In this document: in pieces, positions 55,236-64,000 of the stretch | How the letters are laid out: each line of letters opens with the position of its first letter | Position numbering within the stretch: position 1 is the first letter of the stretch | NCBI RefSeq assembly: GCF_900110065.1 | Contig: NZ_FOCI01000011.1 | Location: forward strand, 48,361 to 112,360 | DNA length: 64,000 nt | Source of the DNA: Loktanella fryxellensis | GTDB lineage: Bacteria > Pseudomonadota > Alphaproteobacteria > Rhodobacterales > Rhodobacteraceae | Direction: 5' to 3' | Program-made: the position numbers and the translations under genes | Notes under the pieces: generated by a model | Told to the model about the DNA's origin: nothing | What the model saw: the letters and a program-made list of their open reading frames with translations, nothing else | Database searches by the model: none

Positions 55236-57653
55236 TCAACTGCTGCGTGGTTTTGCCCGCAAAGTAGGATCAGCGAGGCGCGGATCCTCTGGCCAGGGGT
55301 GGCGCGGATAGCGTCCGCGCATATCGCGGCGCACGTCCGCATAGCTGCTGGCCCAAAAGCCGGGGATGTCCTGCGTGACCTGCACGGGCTTGTGCCCCGG
55401 CGACAGCAGCGTGACGCGCAGTGGCGTATTGCCCACGCACGGATGCACGGTCTGGCCGAACATCTCCTGCAGGCGCAGGGTGATGGCGGGGGCATCACCG
55501 GCATAGTCGATGGGAATGCGCCGCCCCAGCGGCGTGGTGAAATGCGGCGGCGCCGCCCGGTCGAGGCGCTGTTGCGTGCCGTGATCCAGCATCCCGCGCA
55601 GGGCCGGGAACAGGTCGAAGCGCGCCCAGTCCGCCGCCGTCCGCACCCCGTCCAGCCACGGCAGCAACCAGTCCTCCAGCGTCGCCAGCAGGGCGGCGTC
55701 GGTCATGTCCGGCATGTCGGGCACCAGCGCCACCCGCGCCCGCAACAGGTCTGCCGCAGCCGAAGGGCGCAGGCCCAGCTGCCGCACCCCCTCCAGCATT
55801 GCTGCCGCAACTGCATCAGGCGTCGCGTCGCGCCACGCCCGCTCCTCCAGCACCAACGCGCCAAGGCGTTCCTGCTGCACCGCCTCGACCCGGGCGCTGC
55901 GGCGGTTCCAGGCGCAATGGTCGTGCCAGCGGATGCGCCCATTCATGACGGCGCGCAGTTCGTCCATGCCGATGACGGCGGCCTGCCTGATCCGCGCCTC
56001 GCGCGGGTTGCCGTCGGTGTCGGTCACGACCAGCAACCGCTGCCCCGCCAGCGCGTCGCCCGCATCCATGGCGGCCCCCTTGCCCCCCGACAGCAGATAG
56101 CGCGGATCGTCGCCTGGCCGCCGCAGCGCGATCCGGTCCGGATATGCGAGGGCCGCCATCTGACCGATGCTCAGGGTCGGGCCGTCCTTCAGCCCGCGCG
56201 CCAGCCGCGCGGCTTCGGTCCTGATCGCGGCGACGGCGCCCCTGTCGGCAGGCATCGCGGCATCGCCGCGCACCACGGCCAGCCGCTGCGCCAGATCGAC
56301 GCCGGCGCCCCGCAAGGGATCGCGCGCCTCCAGCAGGGCCGCGAGCGGAGCGGCCTGCGCGCCCGCCACGCCCAGCATGTGGCCCAGCCGTGGATGCACC
56401 GGCAGGGCGGCCAGCGTGCGGCCATGCGCCGTCACCCGGTGGTGGGCGTCCAGTGCACCCAGATCGCGCAGCAGCGCCCGCGCCTCGGCCAGCGCGCCCT
56501 CTGGCGGGGGCGTCAGGAACGCAAGGTCCGCGCTGCCCCAGATCGCCAGTTCCAGCGCGAGCCCCGTGAGGTCGGCGCGCAGCATTTCGGGCGGGGCGAA
56601 GGCGGGCAGGGCGCCCTCCTCGCCTTTGGTCCACATCCGCCATGCGGTGCCGGCGGCGACGCGTCCGGCGCGGCCCGCCCGCTGGGTCGCCTCGGCGCGG
56701 CTGACGCGTTCCGTCACCAGACGGGCCATGCCGCTGCCCGGATCGAAACGGGCCCGCCGGGCGCGGCCCGCATCCACGACGACGCGGATGTCGGCGATGG
56801 TCAGTGCTGTTTCGGCAATGGCGGTGGACAGCACTACCTTGCGACCCAGCACGACCGGCGCGATGGCCGCCCGCTGCGCGGCAAAGGGCAGGGCACCGTA
56901 CAGTGGCCGGACGTCACAGTCGGGCGGCAGTCGCCCGGTCAAGGCCGCCGCCACCTGCCTGATCTCGCCTTCGCCCGGCAGGAACACCAGCACGCCGCCC
57001 GTGGTCTGCGGCACCACCTGCACCAGCAGGTCGGCGACGGCGTCACCCAACCGCGCGCGGGGCGGCAGGGCGCGGTCCAGCCACTGCACGTCGACCGGGA
57101 ACGCACGGCCCTGCGCGGTGACGATGGGGGCATCGTCCAGCAGCGCCGCGACCGGGGCCGCATCCAGCGTGGCCGACATGACCACCAGCGCCAGATCGGG
57201 GCGCAGCGCGCCCATCGCTTCCCACACCAGCGCCAGCCCCAGATCGGCCTGCAACGACCGCTCGTGGAATTCGTCGAAGATCACCGCCCCGATGCCCGTC
57301 AGCGACGGATCGTCCTGCACTATCCGCGTCAGGATGCCTTCGGTCACGACAAGGATGCGGCAGCCGCGCCCCATCTTGCGCTCGCCCCGCATGACATAGC
57401 CGACACGACCGCCCACCGCCTCGCCCAACCCCTCGGCCAACCTTTCGGCGGCGGCGCGCACGGCCAGACGGCGCGGTTCCAGCATGACGATCTGGCCTTC
57501 CACACCGGCCGCCAGCAAGGCCAGCGGCACGCGGCTGGTCTTGCCCGCCCCCGGCGGGGCCTGCAGCACGACGCGCCCGTGGGACTGCACGGCAGCCACC
57601 ACCTCGGCCATCACGTCGTCGATGGGAAGCCGCTCCGCCATCCGCCCTGCCAT
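55236..57653 (-). CDS. hrpB: ATP-dependent helicase HrpB
   Basis: An 805-residue DEAH/RHA-type helicase. Motif I is QAPPGAGKTSRVPLALL, motif II DEFH in AVIFDEFHERSL, motif III SATLDAAPVA, motif VI QRAGRAGRV. The HA2 domain and the HrpB-specific C-terminal region follow (PIDYAGDAPAITLRLQEMFG). The cellular role of HrpB is poorly known; it is not needed for viability in E. coli. The start could be ATG 57653 or ATG 57641; neither has a clear ribosome site. A dispersed repeat overlaps the start region. Confidence 0.95.
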   Translation of the reverse strand: MAGRMAERLPIDDVMAEVVAAVQSHGRVVLQAPPGAGKTSRVPLALLAAGVEGQIVMLEPRRLAVRAAAERLAEGLGEAVGGRVGYVMRGERKMGRGCRILVVTEGILTRIVQDDPSLTGIGAVIFDEFHERSLQADLGLALVWEAMGALRPDLALVVMSATLDAAPVAALLDDAPIVTAQGRAFPVDVQWLDRALPPRARLGDAVADLLVQVVPQTTGGVLVFLPGEGEIRQVAAALTGRLPPDCDVRPLYGALPFAAQRAAIAPVVLGRKVVLSTAIAETALTIADIRVVVDAGRARRARFDPGSGMARLVTERVSRAEATQRAGRAGRVAAGTAWRMWTKGEEGALPAFAPPEMLRADLTGLALELAIWGSADLAFLTPPPEGALAEARALLRDLGALDAHHRVTAHGRTLAALPVHPRLGHMLGVAGAQAAPLAALLEARDPLRGAGVDLAQRLAVVRGDAAMPADRGAVAAIRTEAARLARGLKDGPTLSIGQMAALAYPDRIALRRPGDDPRYLLSGGKGAAMDAGDALAGQRLLVVTDTDGNPREARIRQAAVIGMDELRAVMNGRIRWHDHCAWNRRSARVEAVQQERLGALVLEERAWRDATPDAVAAAMLEGVRQLGLRPSAAADLLRARVALVPDMPDMTDAALLATLEDWLLPWLDGVRTAADWARFDLFPALRGMLDHGTQQRLDRAAPPHFTTPLGRRIPIDYAGDAPAITLRLQEMFGQTVHPCVGNTPLRVTLLSPGHKPVQVTQDIPGFWASSYADVRRDMRGRYPRHPWPEDPRLADPTLRAKPRSS

Positions 57654-57690
57654 CCTCGCTTTTGTTCAAATACTCTCGCCGAAGGCACGG
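57651..57690 (-). repeat. Dispersed intergenic repeat, GAGAGTATTT type
   Basis: On the minus strand CGGCGAGAGTATTTG is followed by AACAAAAGCGAGG and runs into the hrpB start. Related copies are at 28423 and 33441. Confidence 0.6.
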
Positions 57691-57727
57691 GCCTCAGGCC
57701 CGTTCGCGCCAACCCACGGAAACGCAA

Positions 57728-57756
57728 AAGGCCCGGCGCTTGCGCGACCGGGCCTT
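57728..57756 (-). terminator. Terminator of rpmB
   Basis: A nine-base stem (AAGGCCCGG and complement) with an 11-base loop, followed on the minus strand by TTTTG-like sequence, 23 bases after the rpmB stop. Confidence 0.85.
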
Positions 57757-57778
57757 GCAACTTCCATCGCGGAACCGC

Positions 57779-58072
57779 TTACGCCGTTGCGGCGACGGTG
57801 GCTTTCGCGATGTCTTTCTTGACCTTCAGGGCCTCGGGGGACAGTTCAGCGTCCTTGGCCTTCTTCATGAAAGCGTCGAGGCCACCACGGTGATCCACCG
57901 TGCGCAGCGCCGCGTTCGAGATGCGGAACTTGAACGACCGACCCAGCGTGTCGGACATCAGAGTCACGTCCTGCAGGTTCGGCAGGAACCGGCGGCGTGT
58001 GTGGTTCTTGGCGTGGGACACGTTGTTGCCCGACATCGGGCCTTTTCCGGTCAGATCGCAGCGGCGCGACAT
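57779..58072 (-). CDS. rpmB: 50S ribosomal protein L28
   Basis: A 97-residue L28. It has [20 protein letters not shown], then [14 protein letters not shown] and the C-terminal extension usual in alphaproteobacteria ([20 protein letters not shown]). The ATG at 58072 is the conserved start. Confidence 0.96.
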   Translation of the reverse strand: MSRRCDLTGKGPMSGNNVSHAKNHTRRRFLPNLQDVTLMSDTLGRSFKFRISNAALRTVDHRGGLDAFMKKAKDAELSPEALKVKKDIAKATVAATA

Positions 58073-58213
58073 GGGCATCATCCTTCGTGGTTCTGGCCGA
58101 CCCTTCGCAGGGTGGACCGTCGTGGGGCCTGCCGGCAAACAACCCGTTTGCGGACCTGCGCCCGGTGGCAGGAATGGCCCCCGCACGGGGGCCGTCAATT
58201 CAGTTCGCAGGCA

Positions 58214-59074
58214 CTAGGCAGAATCGCCGTCCGCGTCAACCCCGCCCACGGTCCCCGCCGCCAGTTTCGCCTGCCGGGCCGTGGCCATGGCCGCGACATG
58301 CGGGCGGCGCACGCGTGCGGCACGGGCCAGTGCCTGCCAGTAACAGGCTTGACCGCCCCGCAACTGGCGGTGTGTCGTGACGATCATGCGGGCCGAGGGC
58401 AGCGCGTCCATCGCCCGGCGCTGCAGCAATCCGCTGCGGCCCGTCGCCCGCAGCACCTGACTGCACGGGTGGCCGCCGCCGGTCAGCCGCAGCAGGGACA
58501 GGCCCGGGAACAGGGCCTGGATCATCCGCGCATGGATCAGGTCCGGTGCATCGCAGGGGTCGCACAGGATCTCGCCGCGCAAGGCGTGGCTGGCCTGCGG
58601 CGTCAGATCGCCCAAGGCCATGTCGAAGCTGCGCCCCTCGTCCCGGTAGCGCGGATCGAAGGGCACCACGGCGGGCGCGATCGACACCTGCGGCGACACC
58701 AGGGTGACGTAATCCAGCGCCAGTGCGCCCGACAGTCGGAGCGCGCCGTAACCGCCCATCGAGAATCCCAGTGCCCGCGCTGCCGCGTAATCGCGCCGCA
58801 CCACGGCGCAGACCCCGGCCAGCGCCGGCAAGTCTGCATTGACGAACCAGTCGTTGGCCTGCGTCGCGATCATCAACTGGTCAAAGCCCGCGGCGGCGAA
58901 CTGCCGCGACGGATCAGGTACGCCGAACCCGGTGCGGCCCCGCTTGCGATAGTCGAAGGTCACGATCAGCCGCCTGCCGCCGTTCCGTGCCAGATCAGCC
59001 CGCAGATGCGCGCCGTCGAAGACGCGCTGCAAAGGGCCGGTCACTGCCGTGGTCCCGCTGCCTGTCACTGTCAT
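58214..59074 (-). CDS. Alpha/beta hydrolase-like protein
   Basis: A 286-residue protein. The nucleophile elbow is GFSMGGYGALR (Ser126 region), with a late His in TGGGHPCS as the likely catalytic base. The N-terminal part (RRLIVTFDYRKRGRTGFGVP) resembles hydrolases acting on polysaccharides or esters. The start ATG overlaps the meaB stop (4 bases), so it is co-translated with meaB. Function is unknown. Confidence 0.8.
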   Translation of the reverse strand: MTVTGSGTTAVTGPLQRVFDGAHLRADLARNGGRRLIVTFDYRKRGRTGFGVPDPSRQFAAAGFDQLMIATQANDWFVNADLPALAGVCAVVRRDYAAARALGFSMGGYGALRLSGALALDYVTLVSPQVSIAPAVVPFDPRYRDEGRSFDMALGDLTPQASHALRGEILCDPCDAPDLIHARMIQALFPGLSLLRLTGGGHPCSQVLRATGRSGLLQRRAMDALPSARMIVTTHRQLRGGQACYWQALARAARVRRPHVAAMATARQAKLAAGTVGGVDADGDSA

Positions 59075-60081
59075 GGGACGACCGCGGCGGTGGCCTGCGG
59101 GGTCACCGTCAGCGGGGCCAGGGCCGCGCGCGCCGCAGCAGCGGGGGACAGGCTGCCGGCCGCCACAGCGTTCTCCAGCGTGGCAAGGCGCGCGGCCAGC
59201 GCCGGATCACGGGTCAGCAGGGCCATCATCTCGGCCCGCAGATCGTGGCGAAACCAGTGGCGGGCCTGATCGGCGCGGGTGCCGGCGGCAATGCCCTGCG
59301 CCGCGCGCCAGTCCGCCAGCGTACGCATCCGGTCCCACGCCAGTTCCAGTCCCACAGCATCCAGCGCAGAGACGGTCATCGCCAGCGGATAGCCGTCCAT
59401 GTCCTGCGGACGATGCCGCAGCAGGCGCAGGGCACCGGCGTAGTCGGCACAGGTGCGCTGGGCCGCGGATTTGAGGTCGCCGTCCGCCTTGTTCACCAGG
59501 ATCAGGTCGGCCATTTCCATGATGCCGCGCTTCACGCCCTGCAACTCGTCACCACCTGCCGGGGCCAGCAGCAGCACGAACAGGTCGGCCATCTGTGCGA
59601 CGACCGTTTCCGACTGGCCCACGCCCACCGTCTCGATCAGCACGATATCGTATCCCGCCGCCTCGCACAGGCGGACGGCGTCGCGGGTGCGTCGCGCGAC
59701 GCCGCCCAGATGCGTCTGGCTGGGGGACGGGCGGATGAACGCGCGCGCGTCGCGGCTGAGCATCTCCATCCGCGTCTTGTCGCCCAGGATCGACCCGCCG
59801 GAGCGGGCCGAGGACGGATCGACCGCCAGCACCGCGACCCGCAGGCCGCGCGCGGTCAGCATCAGGCCGAAGGTTTCGATAAAGGTCGACTTGCCCACGC
59901 CCGGTGTGCCGGACAGACCGATCCGCAGGGCCTGCCGCGCGGGATCGAGACCCGCCAGGAGCTTCAGCGCGAGGTCCCGGTGATCGTCCCGGCCGCTTTC
60001 CACCAGCGTGATCGCACGCGCCAGCGCCCGGCGGTCGCCGGATTGCAGGGCCTGCGTCAGATGGGGCACGTCGATGCGCAT
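59071..60081 (-). CDS. meaB: Methylmalonyl-CoA mutase-associated GTPase MeaB
   Basis: A 336-residue G3E-family GTPase that protects and loads methylmalonyl-CoA mutase with adenosylcobalamin. P-loop GTPGVGKST (about 58-66), AVDPSSARSGGSILGDKTRM, IETVGVGQSE and NKADGD are present. It links to mce at 40791 in the propionyl-CoA route. It carries the downstream hydrolase gene by overlap. Confidence 0.94.
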   Translation of the reverse strand: MRIDVPHLTQALQSGDRRALARAITLVESGRDDHRDLALKLLAGLDPARQALRIGLSGTPGVGKSTFIETFGLMLTARGLRVAVLAVDPSSARSGGSILGDKTRMEMLSRDARAFIRPSPSQTHLGGVARRTRDAVRLCEAAGYDIVLIETVGVGQSETVVAQMADLFVLLLAPAGGDELQGVKRGIMEMADLILVNKADGDLKSAAQRTCADYAGALRLLRHRPQDMDGYPLAMTVSALDAVGLELAWDRMRTLADWRAAQGIAAGTRADQARHWFRHDLRAEMMALLTRDPALAARLATLENAVAAGSLSPAAAARAALAPLTVTPQATAAVVP

Positions 60082-60182
60082 GGGCCATTCTCACCGCTGC
60101 GGGTGCGCGTGTCCAGAGACCGGGGTGCGGTGGGGTGCCAGGGGATCCACGCCTGCGGCGTGGCTGGAGGCGCTGCCTCCAG

Positions 60183-60212
60183 ACCTCCGGGATATTTCCA
60201 ACCAGAAGAAGG
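60183..60212 (+). repeat. Dispersed intergenic repeat, CCGGGATATTT type
   Basis: ACCTCCGGGATATTTCCAAC is followed by CAGAAGAAGGG, between meaB and the small lipoprotein gene. Same form as 25535 and 41221. Confidence 0.7.
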
Positions 60213-60255
60213 GCAGGACGGGCGTGCGCCGGCGCGACCCGTCACAGGGCGGCGA

Positions 60256-60558
60256 TCAGCGGCAGACGCGTTCGGCCTGCGCCGTGAACTGGCGGTATCG
60301 TGACCAGAACGCTTCGTCGCCGGGGCTGTCGGACTGGCGCACGTCCTGCGCGCGCTGGGGGTCTTCGAAGAATCTCGACGCCAGGCGCTGGTCGCGGCTG
60401 TCCAGCGTCCCATTCGCGGCAGTCTGCACGCAGTTGCACAGGGCGCTGTTGGCCGCCGACCTGCCGGAGGCCATGCAGGCCTTGCCCATCTCGCCACGTA
60501 CGGCCATGCCGCAGGAATTGAGGGTCAACAGGGCAAGCCCCATGAGAATGATGCGCAT
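60256..60558 (-). CDS. Small conserved lipoprotein-like protein
   Basis: A 100-residue exported protein. The signal ends in a lipobox-like LTLNSCGMA (Cys16). The mature part has Cys residues at KACMASGRSA and LCNCVQTAAN and a C-terminal VC. Sequences of this kind are widespread in Rhodobacterales and of unknown role. Confidence 0.75.
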   Translation of the reverse strand: MRIILMGLALLTLNSCGMAVRGEMGKACMASGRSAANSALCNCVQTAANGTLDSRDQRLASRFFEDPQRAQDVRQSDSPGDEAFWSRYRQFTAQAERVCR

Positions 60559-61173
60559 GATAGTGCCTGTCCTGTGACGCGCCCGGTTTGCCCGATGTCA
60601 TCGTCGTCTACCGCCTGGAGGGAGCTTAGCGCCGCCGGCCCAGTTTTGCAATTCGCGATTGCCGGCGGGTGCGGCGCACCCGTAAACTCTACGTCAACTG
60701 GGCTGGTTGACGAAATAACCCGTAGCCTTCCTAGCGTTCCGGCGATGTCGTCCTCGTCCCCGTTTCGCGGCTTTGGCACCGCCATACATGCGGTGCACTC
60801 CGTGAGCCGCCGCTGGGTCGGCCTCGGCGTGACCCGGCAGATCGCGGTTCCGCCGCGCGACACCCGGCCGAGCGATGCCCATGGCTCTGACGCGCCTCTG
60901 AGCGGGGACGGCGAGGGTGAGCACGAGGGTGTTGCGCGCAATGTCGTTGACCAGGACGACCGGACGGGGAGGCGCTGCGGGACGTGAGGGGGCACCCGTG
61001 TCAGGGCCTACCTGCAGGGCGGCGGGAGGAAGCGGCCCGGCCTGTGCCGCGTCGTCTGCGGCGGACGGGGGCGGCGTGGATGCGCCGCCCGGCCAGCGCC
61101 GCCATGTCCCCTTGCAAAATCGCGCCTTCCGCGCCATTGACGGGGACCGTTACCAGCCCGCCGGGACCTTGCC
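60559..61173. other. Intergenic region upstream of lepA
   Basis: 615 bases with open frames on both strands but no protein family, ribosome site or biased composition that supports one. A minus-strand frame (60694-61137) is Arg/Ala-rich and reads like a shadow. The lepA promoter should be near the right end. Confidence 0.4.
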
Positions 61174-62973
61174 ATGACTCCACTGTCGCACATCCGCAAC
61201 TTCTCGATCGTGGCGCATATCGACCACGGCAAATCGACGCTGGCCGACCGCCTGATCCAGTCGACCGGCACCGTCGCGGACCGCGACATGAAGGCGCAGA
61301 TGCTGGACAGCATGGATATCGAGCGCGAGCGCGGCATCACGATCAAGGCGCAGACCGTGCGCCTCGACTACGTCGCCGACAACGGCGAGCATTACGTGCT
61401 GAACCTGATCGACACCCCCGGCCACGTCGATTTCGCCTATGAGGTGTCGCGGTCCATGCGCGCCGTGGAAGGCTCTCTTCTGGTCGTGGACAGCACGCAG
61501 GGGGTCGAGGCGCAGACGTTGGCCAACGTCTATCACGCGCTGGACGCGGACCACGAGATCGTGCCGGTGCTGAACAAGATCGACTTGCCCGCCAGCGAAT
61601 GCGACCGCATCGCCACGCAGATCGAGGACGTGATCGGCATCGACGCGTCGCAGGCGATCCGGGTCAGCGCCAAGACCGGCGTCGGCATCAAGGAGACGCT
61701 GGAGGCGGTCGTGCACCGCCTGCCCGCGCCCAAGGGCGACCGCGATGCGCCGCTGAAGGCGATGCTGGTGGACAGCTGGTATGACAGCTACCTCGGCGTC
61801 GTGGTGCTGGTGCGGATCATCGACGGGGTGATCCGCCTGAAGGACCGCGTGCGCTTCATGTCGAACGACACGGTGCACCTGATCGACCGCCTCGGCGTGT
61901 TCAAGCCCGGCATGCTGCCGATGGAGGAGCTGGGACCGGGCGAGATCGGCTTCTTCACCGCTCAGATCAAGGAGGTCCGCGACACGCGCGTCGGCGACAC
62001 CATCACGAGCGAGCGCAAGGGCGCGACCGTGGCCCTGCCGGGCTTCAAGCCCGCGCAGCCTGTGGTGTTCTGCGGCCTGTTCCCGGTGGATTCGTCCGAG
62101 TTCGAGGATCTGCGCAGCGCCATCGACAAGCTCGCGCTGAACGACGCGAGCTTCAGCTTCGAGATGGAGACGTCGGCGGCCCTCGGCTTCGGCTTCCGCT
62201 GCGGGTTCCTCGGGCTGCTGCACCTCGAGGTGATCCGCGACCGGATCGAGCGGGAGTACAATATCGAGCTGATCACCACCGCGCCGTCGGTGGTCTATCA
62301 CCTGTATATGAAGGACGGCGATGTGCGCGACCTGCACAACCCCGCCGACATGCCCGACCTGACGCTGGTCGACCATATCGAGGAGCCGCGGATCAAGGCG
62401 ACGATCCTCGTGCCGGACGAATACCTCGGCGATGTGCTGAAGCTGTGTCAGGACCGCCGCGGCGTGCAGATGGACCTGACCTATGCGGGCAGCCGCGCGA
62501 TGGTGGTCTATGATCTGCCGCTGAACGAGGTCGTCTTCGACTTCTACGACCGGCTGAAGTCGGTGACCAAGGGCTATGCGTCTTTCGACTACAACCTGAC
62601 CGGCTATCAGGAAGACAGCCTCGTGAAGATGAGCGTGCTGGTCAACGACGAGCCGGTGGACGCGCTGTCGATGATGGTCCACCGCGACCGGGCCGAGATG
62701 CGCGGCCGCGCGATGGTCGAAAAGCTGAAGGACCTGATCCCCCGCCACATGTTCAAGATCCCGATCCAGGCGGCCATCGGCGGCAAGGTGATCGCGCGCG
62801 AGACGCTGAGTGCGCTGCGCAAGGACGTGACGGCGAAGTGCTATGGCGGCGACGCCACGCGGAAACGCAAGCTGCTGGACAAGCAGAAGGCCGGCAAGAA
62901 GAAGATGCGGCAGTTCGGGAAGGTCGATATCCCGCAGGAAGCCTTCATCAGCGCACTGAAGATGGACAGCTGA
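61174..62973 (+). CDS. lepA: Elongation factor 4 (LepA)
   Basis: A 599-residue translational GTPase that acts on stalled or back-translocating ribosomes. G1 is [15 protein letters not shown]2 includes [13 protein letters not shown]3 DTPGHVDF and G4 NKIDLP. LepA-specific domains and the C-terminal tail with [20 protein letters not shown] are complete. The ATG at 61174 ([13 protein letters not shown]) is the conserved start. Confidence 0.97.
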   Translation: MTPLSHIRNFSIVAHIDHGKSTLADRLIQSTGTVADRDMKAQMLDSMDIERERGITIKAQTVRLDYVADNGEHYVLNLIDTPGHVDFAYEVSRSMRAVEGSLLVVDSTQGVEAQTLANVYHALDADHEIVPVLNKIDLPASECDRIATQIEDVIGIDASQAIRVSAKTGVGIKETLEAVVHRLPAPKGDRDAPLKAMLVDSWYDSYLGVVVLVRIIDGVIRLKDRVRFMSNDTVHLIDRLGVFKPGMLPMEELGPGEIGFFTAQIKEVRDTRVGDTITSERKGATVALPGFKPAQPVVFCGLFPVDSSEFEDLRSAIDKLALNDASFSFEMETSAALGFGFRCGFLGLLHLEVIRDRIEREYNIELITTAPSVVYHLYMKDGDVRDLHNPADMPDLTLVDHIEEPRIKATILVPDEYLGDVLKLCQDRRGVQMDLTYAGSRAMVVYDLPLNEVVFDFYDRLKSVTKGYASFDYNLTGYQEDSLVKMSVLVNDEPVDALSMMVHRDRAEMRGRAMVEKLKDLIPRHMFKIPIQAAIGGKVIARETLSALRKDVTAKCYGGDATRKRKLLDKQKAGKKKMRQFGKVDIPQEAFISALKMDS

Positions 62974-63109
62974 AGGCTGTCCGTCTTCGGCGCGGATGAA
63001 GGCTGGTGGGCGGAAGCGTTTTGCGCAGCGAAACGCATGCCCACCCGGGTGCGATTACGCGCCCGCAACTTTCGCGTGACTTGCCGGGGACGGCTGGTAA
63101 CCTGCCCCC

Positions 63110-63322
63110 ATGCCGACGGTTTTCAGACAGGACGGGTTTCGGTTCTTCTTCTACTCCAACGAAGGCGACCCGCGAGAGCCACCCCACGTCCACGTCATGA
63201 AGGACGGCGGCGAAGCGAAGTTCTGGGTCCGCCCGGTGGCCTGCGCCCGATCCCACGGGTTCGACGCGCGCACATTGAAGGTGATCGCCCGGATCGTCGC
63301 GGACCGCGCTAATCAGATCTAG
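63110..63322 (+). CDS. DUF4160 protein
   Basis: A 70-residue protein of the DUF4160 family: MPTVFRQDGFRFFFYSNEGD, PPHVHVMKDGGEAKFWV and a helical C-terminus. DUF4160 genes are usually followed by a DUF2442 gene, as here. The pair behaves like a two-gene toxin-antitoxin-type or mobile module in many genomes, though activity is not established. Its stop overlaps the next gene's ribosome site (AGGAGG). Confidence 0.9.
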   Translation: MPTVFRQDGFRFFFYSNEGDPREPPHVHVMKDGGEAKFWVRPVACARSHGFDARTLKVIARIVADRANQI

Positions 63323-63332
63323 GAGGCTTGGC

Positions 63333-63566
63333 ATGACCATTTCGGCCATTGAGGCGCATTGCGACGACGAGATGCTGTGGGTCGCCCTTGCCGATGGCCG
63401 CAGGCTCGGCGTGCCGCTGGCATGGTTCCCCCGGCTGCTGAACGCCACGGCAGAGGATCGGGCCGGGGTCAAGGTCAGCCCGTTCGGGTTGCACTGGGCT
63501 GCGCTGGACGAGGATATCTCGGTGGTGGGGCTGTTGTCGGCAGATGGGGTCGGGGTGGCGGCTTGA
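63333..63566 (+). CDS. DUF2442 protein
   Basis: A 77-residue protein of the DUF2442 family (VALADGRRLGVPLAWFPRLL, then FGLHWAALDEDISVVGLL). A strong ribosome site AGGAGG overlaps the DUF4160 stop. It is probably the partner of DUF4160. A short A+T-rich region follows. Confidence 0.9.
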   Translation: MTISAIEAHCDDEMLWVALADGRRLGVPLAWFPRLLNATAEDRAGVKVSPFGLHWAALDEDISVVGLLSADGVGVAA

Positions 63567-63596
63567 ACAAGATCTCGGTTGGAATGGGGAATAGTT

Positions 63597-63671
63597 TTGA
63601 AGAATAGAACGGCTACCTTGATTGGTGCACTTGTTGTATTTTCAAGCATTTTAATTTTGGGGTTCTTAAGA
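63597..63671 (+). pseudogene. Truncated membrane-protein gene cut by insertion sequence
   Basis: A TTG-started frame (GGGGAA upstream) reads KNRTATLIGALVVFSSILIL and then GFLR, a basic start and membrane helix, in A+T-rich DNA unlike its neighbours. At 63671 it runs into the end of the insertion sequence. It is probably the 5' remnant of a gene whose remainder lies beyond the IS. Confidence 0.45.
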
Positions 63672-64000
63672 CTCTGTTGCGCAAATCAGCTGACGGACGG
63701 TTTTCCCCTTACCCCAGACGGATTTATGCCACTGCCTTTGTGACGGGGATGCCAAGGGCGGTGTAGCCATTCAGGATAGCGATGCGCACCTGGACCTCTG
63801 CGACCTGGCGGTCGAAGTCCCGAGCCATCAGCCGCTGGCCCAGCAGCTTTACACAATGCATCTTTGTCTCGACGCGGCTCCGGCGGTGGTATCCGCTCCA
63901 GTTCCGCCAGAGCGCCCGACCCAGACACTTCGATGCGCGGAGCGCATCATTCCTGGCTATGGCACCGGCGGTGGTTGGTTCCCATGGTTGGGCATTTTTG
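63671..64000 (-). mobile_element. IS5-family insertion sequence, 3' end (partial)
   Basis: The left border is placed at GACTCTGTTGCGCAAATCAG (63671-63690), a terminal-repeat-like sequence of IS5-type elements, followed by the end of the transposase gene. The other end and the target duplication are outside the window. Confidence 0.8.
63724..64000 (-). CDS. IS5-family transposase, C-terminal part
   Basis: The last 91 codons of a DDE transposase, frame read from outside the window to the stop at 63724. The stretch ALWRNWSGYHRRSRVETKMH carries the third catalytic acid (Glu) in the Y...R...ETKMHCVKLLG signature of IS5 transposases, and it ends in RIAILNGYTALGIPV. The N-terminal part lies beyond the window edge. 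Confidence 0.88.
   Translation of the reverse strand, partial: KNAQPWEPTTAGAIARNDALRASKCLGRALWRNWSGYHRRSRVETKMHCVKLLGQRLMARDFDRQVAEVQVRIAILNGYTALGIPVTKAVA

Noticed and set aside
60574..61137. Genes on either strand upstream of lepA
   Set aside because: Open frames are present but lack ribosome sites, motifs and usual residue composition in this high-GC DNA.

Overview
The window is high-GC alphaproteobacterial DNA. Gene content points to Rhodobacterales (Roseobacter/Paracoccus type): a GcrA cell-cycle regulator, a PleD-like gene beside a DUF3572 gene, methylmalonyl-CoA epimerase next to a DUF1467 protein, MeaB, and a dispersed intergenic repeat resembling CCGGGATATTT...CCAGAAGAAG. Nearly all of it is ordinary chromosome, except a 14 kb integrated element at the left and part of an insertion sequence at the right edge.

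Left end (1-14.7 kb). After the 3' end of modC, an integrative element (about 477-14654) lies inside a tRNA-Arg(TCT) gene. The 3' half of the split tRNA is at 438-484 and the 5' half, with its own promoter, at 14646-14722. A third, complete and separately promoted tRNA-Arg copy lies just inside the right end (14471-14547), so the element seems to replace the tRNA gene it breaks. Its order is tyrosine integrase, AlpA-like regulator, primase-helicase, then a region with nine copies of GGTCCGGG (candidate replication origin). Next come a serine recombinase, a terminase-small-subunit-like DNA-binding protein and a run of small unknown genes. Cargo at the right end is a DNA methyltransferase, a convergent putative restriction endonuclease and a 292-residue protein with a DnaQ-like pattern and a C-terminal membrane segment. 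The layout resembles Gram-negative phage satellites (PICI/P4 type) carrying defence cargo.

Middle (14.9-46 kb). Housekeeping and envelope genes: PRC-barrel protein, MltB-type transglycosylase, metG, aldo/keto reductase, lipocalin, NUDIX and DUF983. These are followed by a PleD-like diguanylate cyclase with a non-phosphorylatable receiver, HAD phosphatase, fasciclin protein, YbjN protein and proC-csaA-2-hydroxyacid dehydrogenase. Then come thymidine kinase, a ketoacyl-ACP synthase III, carB, aspS, an L,D-transpeptidase and a secreted DUF1800/DUF1501 pair. A response regulator, methylmalonyl-CoA epimerase and a tightly packed minus-strand group (nitroreductase, GFA protein, HDAC-like gene, small protein) complete the block. 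The HDAC-like gene carries a frameshift.

Right (45-64 kb). M48 lipoprotein protease, hemolysin III, rimO, an EEP-family phosphatase/nuclease, SDR, gcrA, a lone ABC-2 permease and argD-GNAT-argF. Then NUDIX, hrpB, rpmB, an alpha/beta hydrolase with meaB, and lepA. The window ends with a DUF4160/DUF2442 pair, a short membrane-protein gene cut off after about 25 codons, and the end of an IS5-family element.
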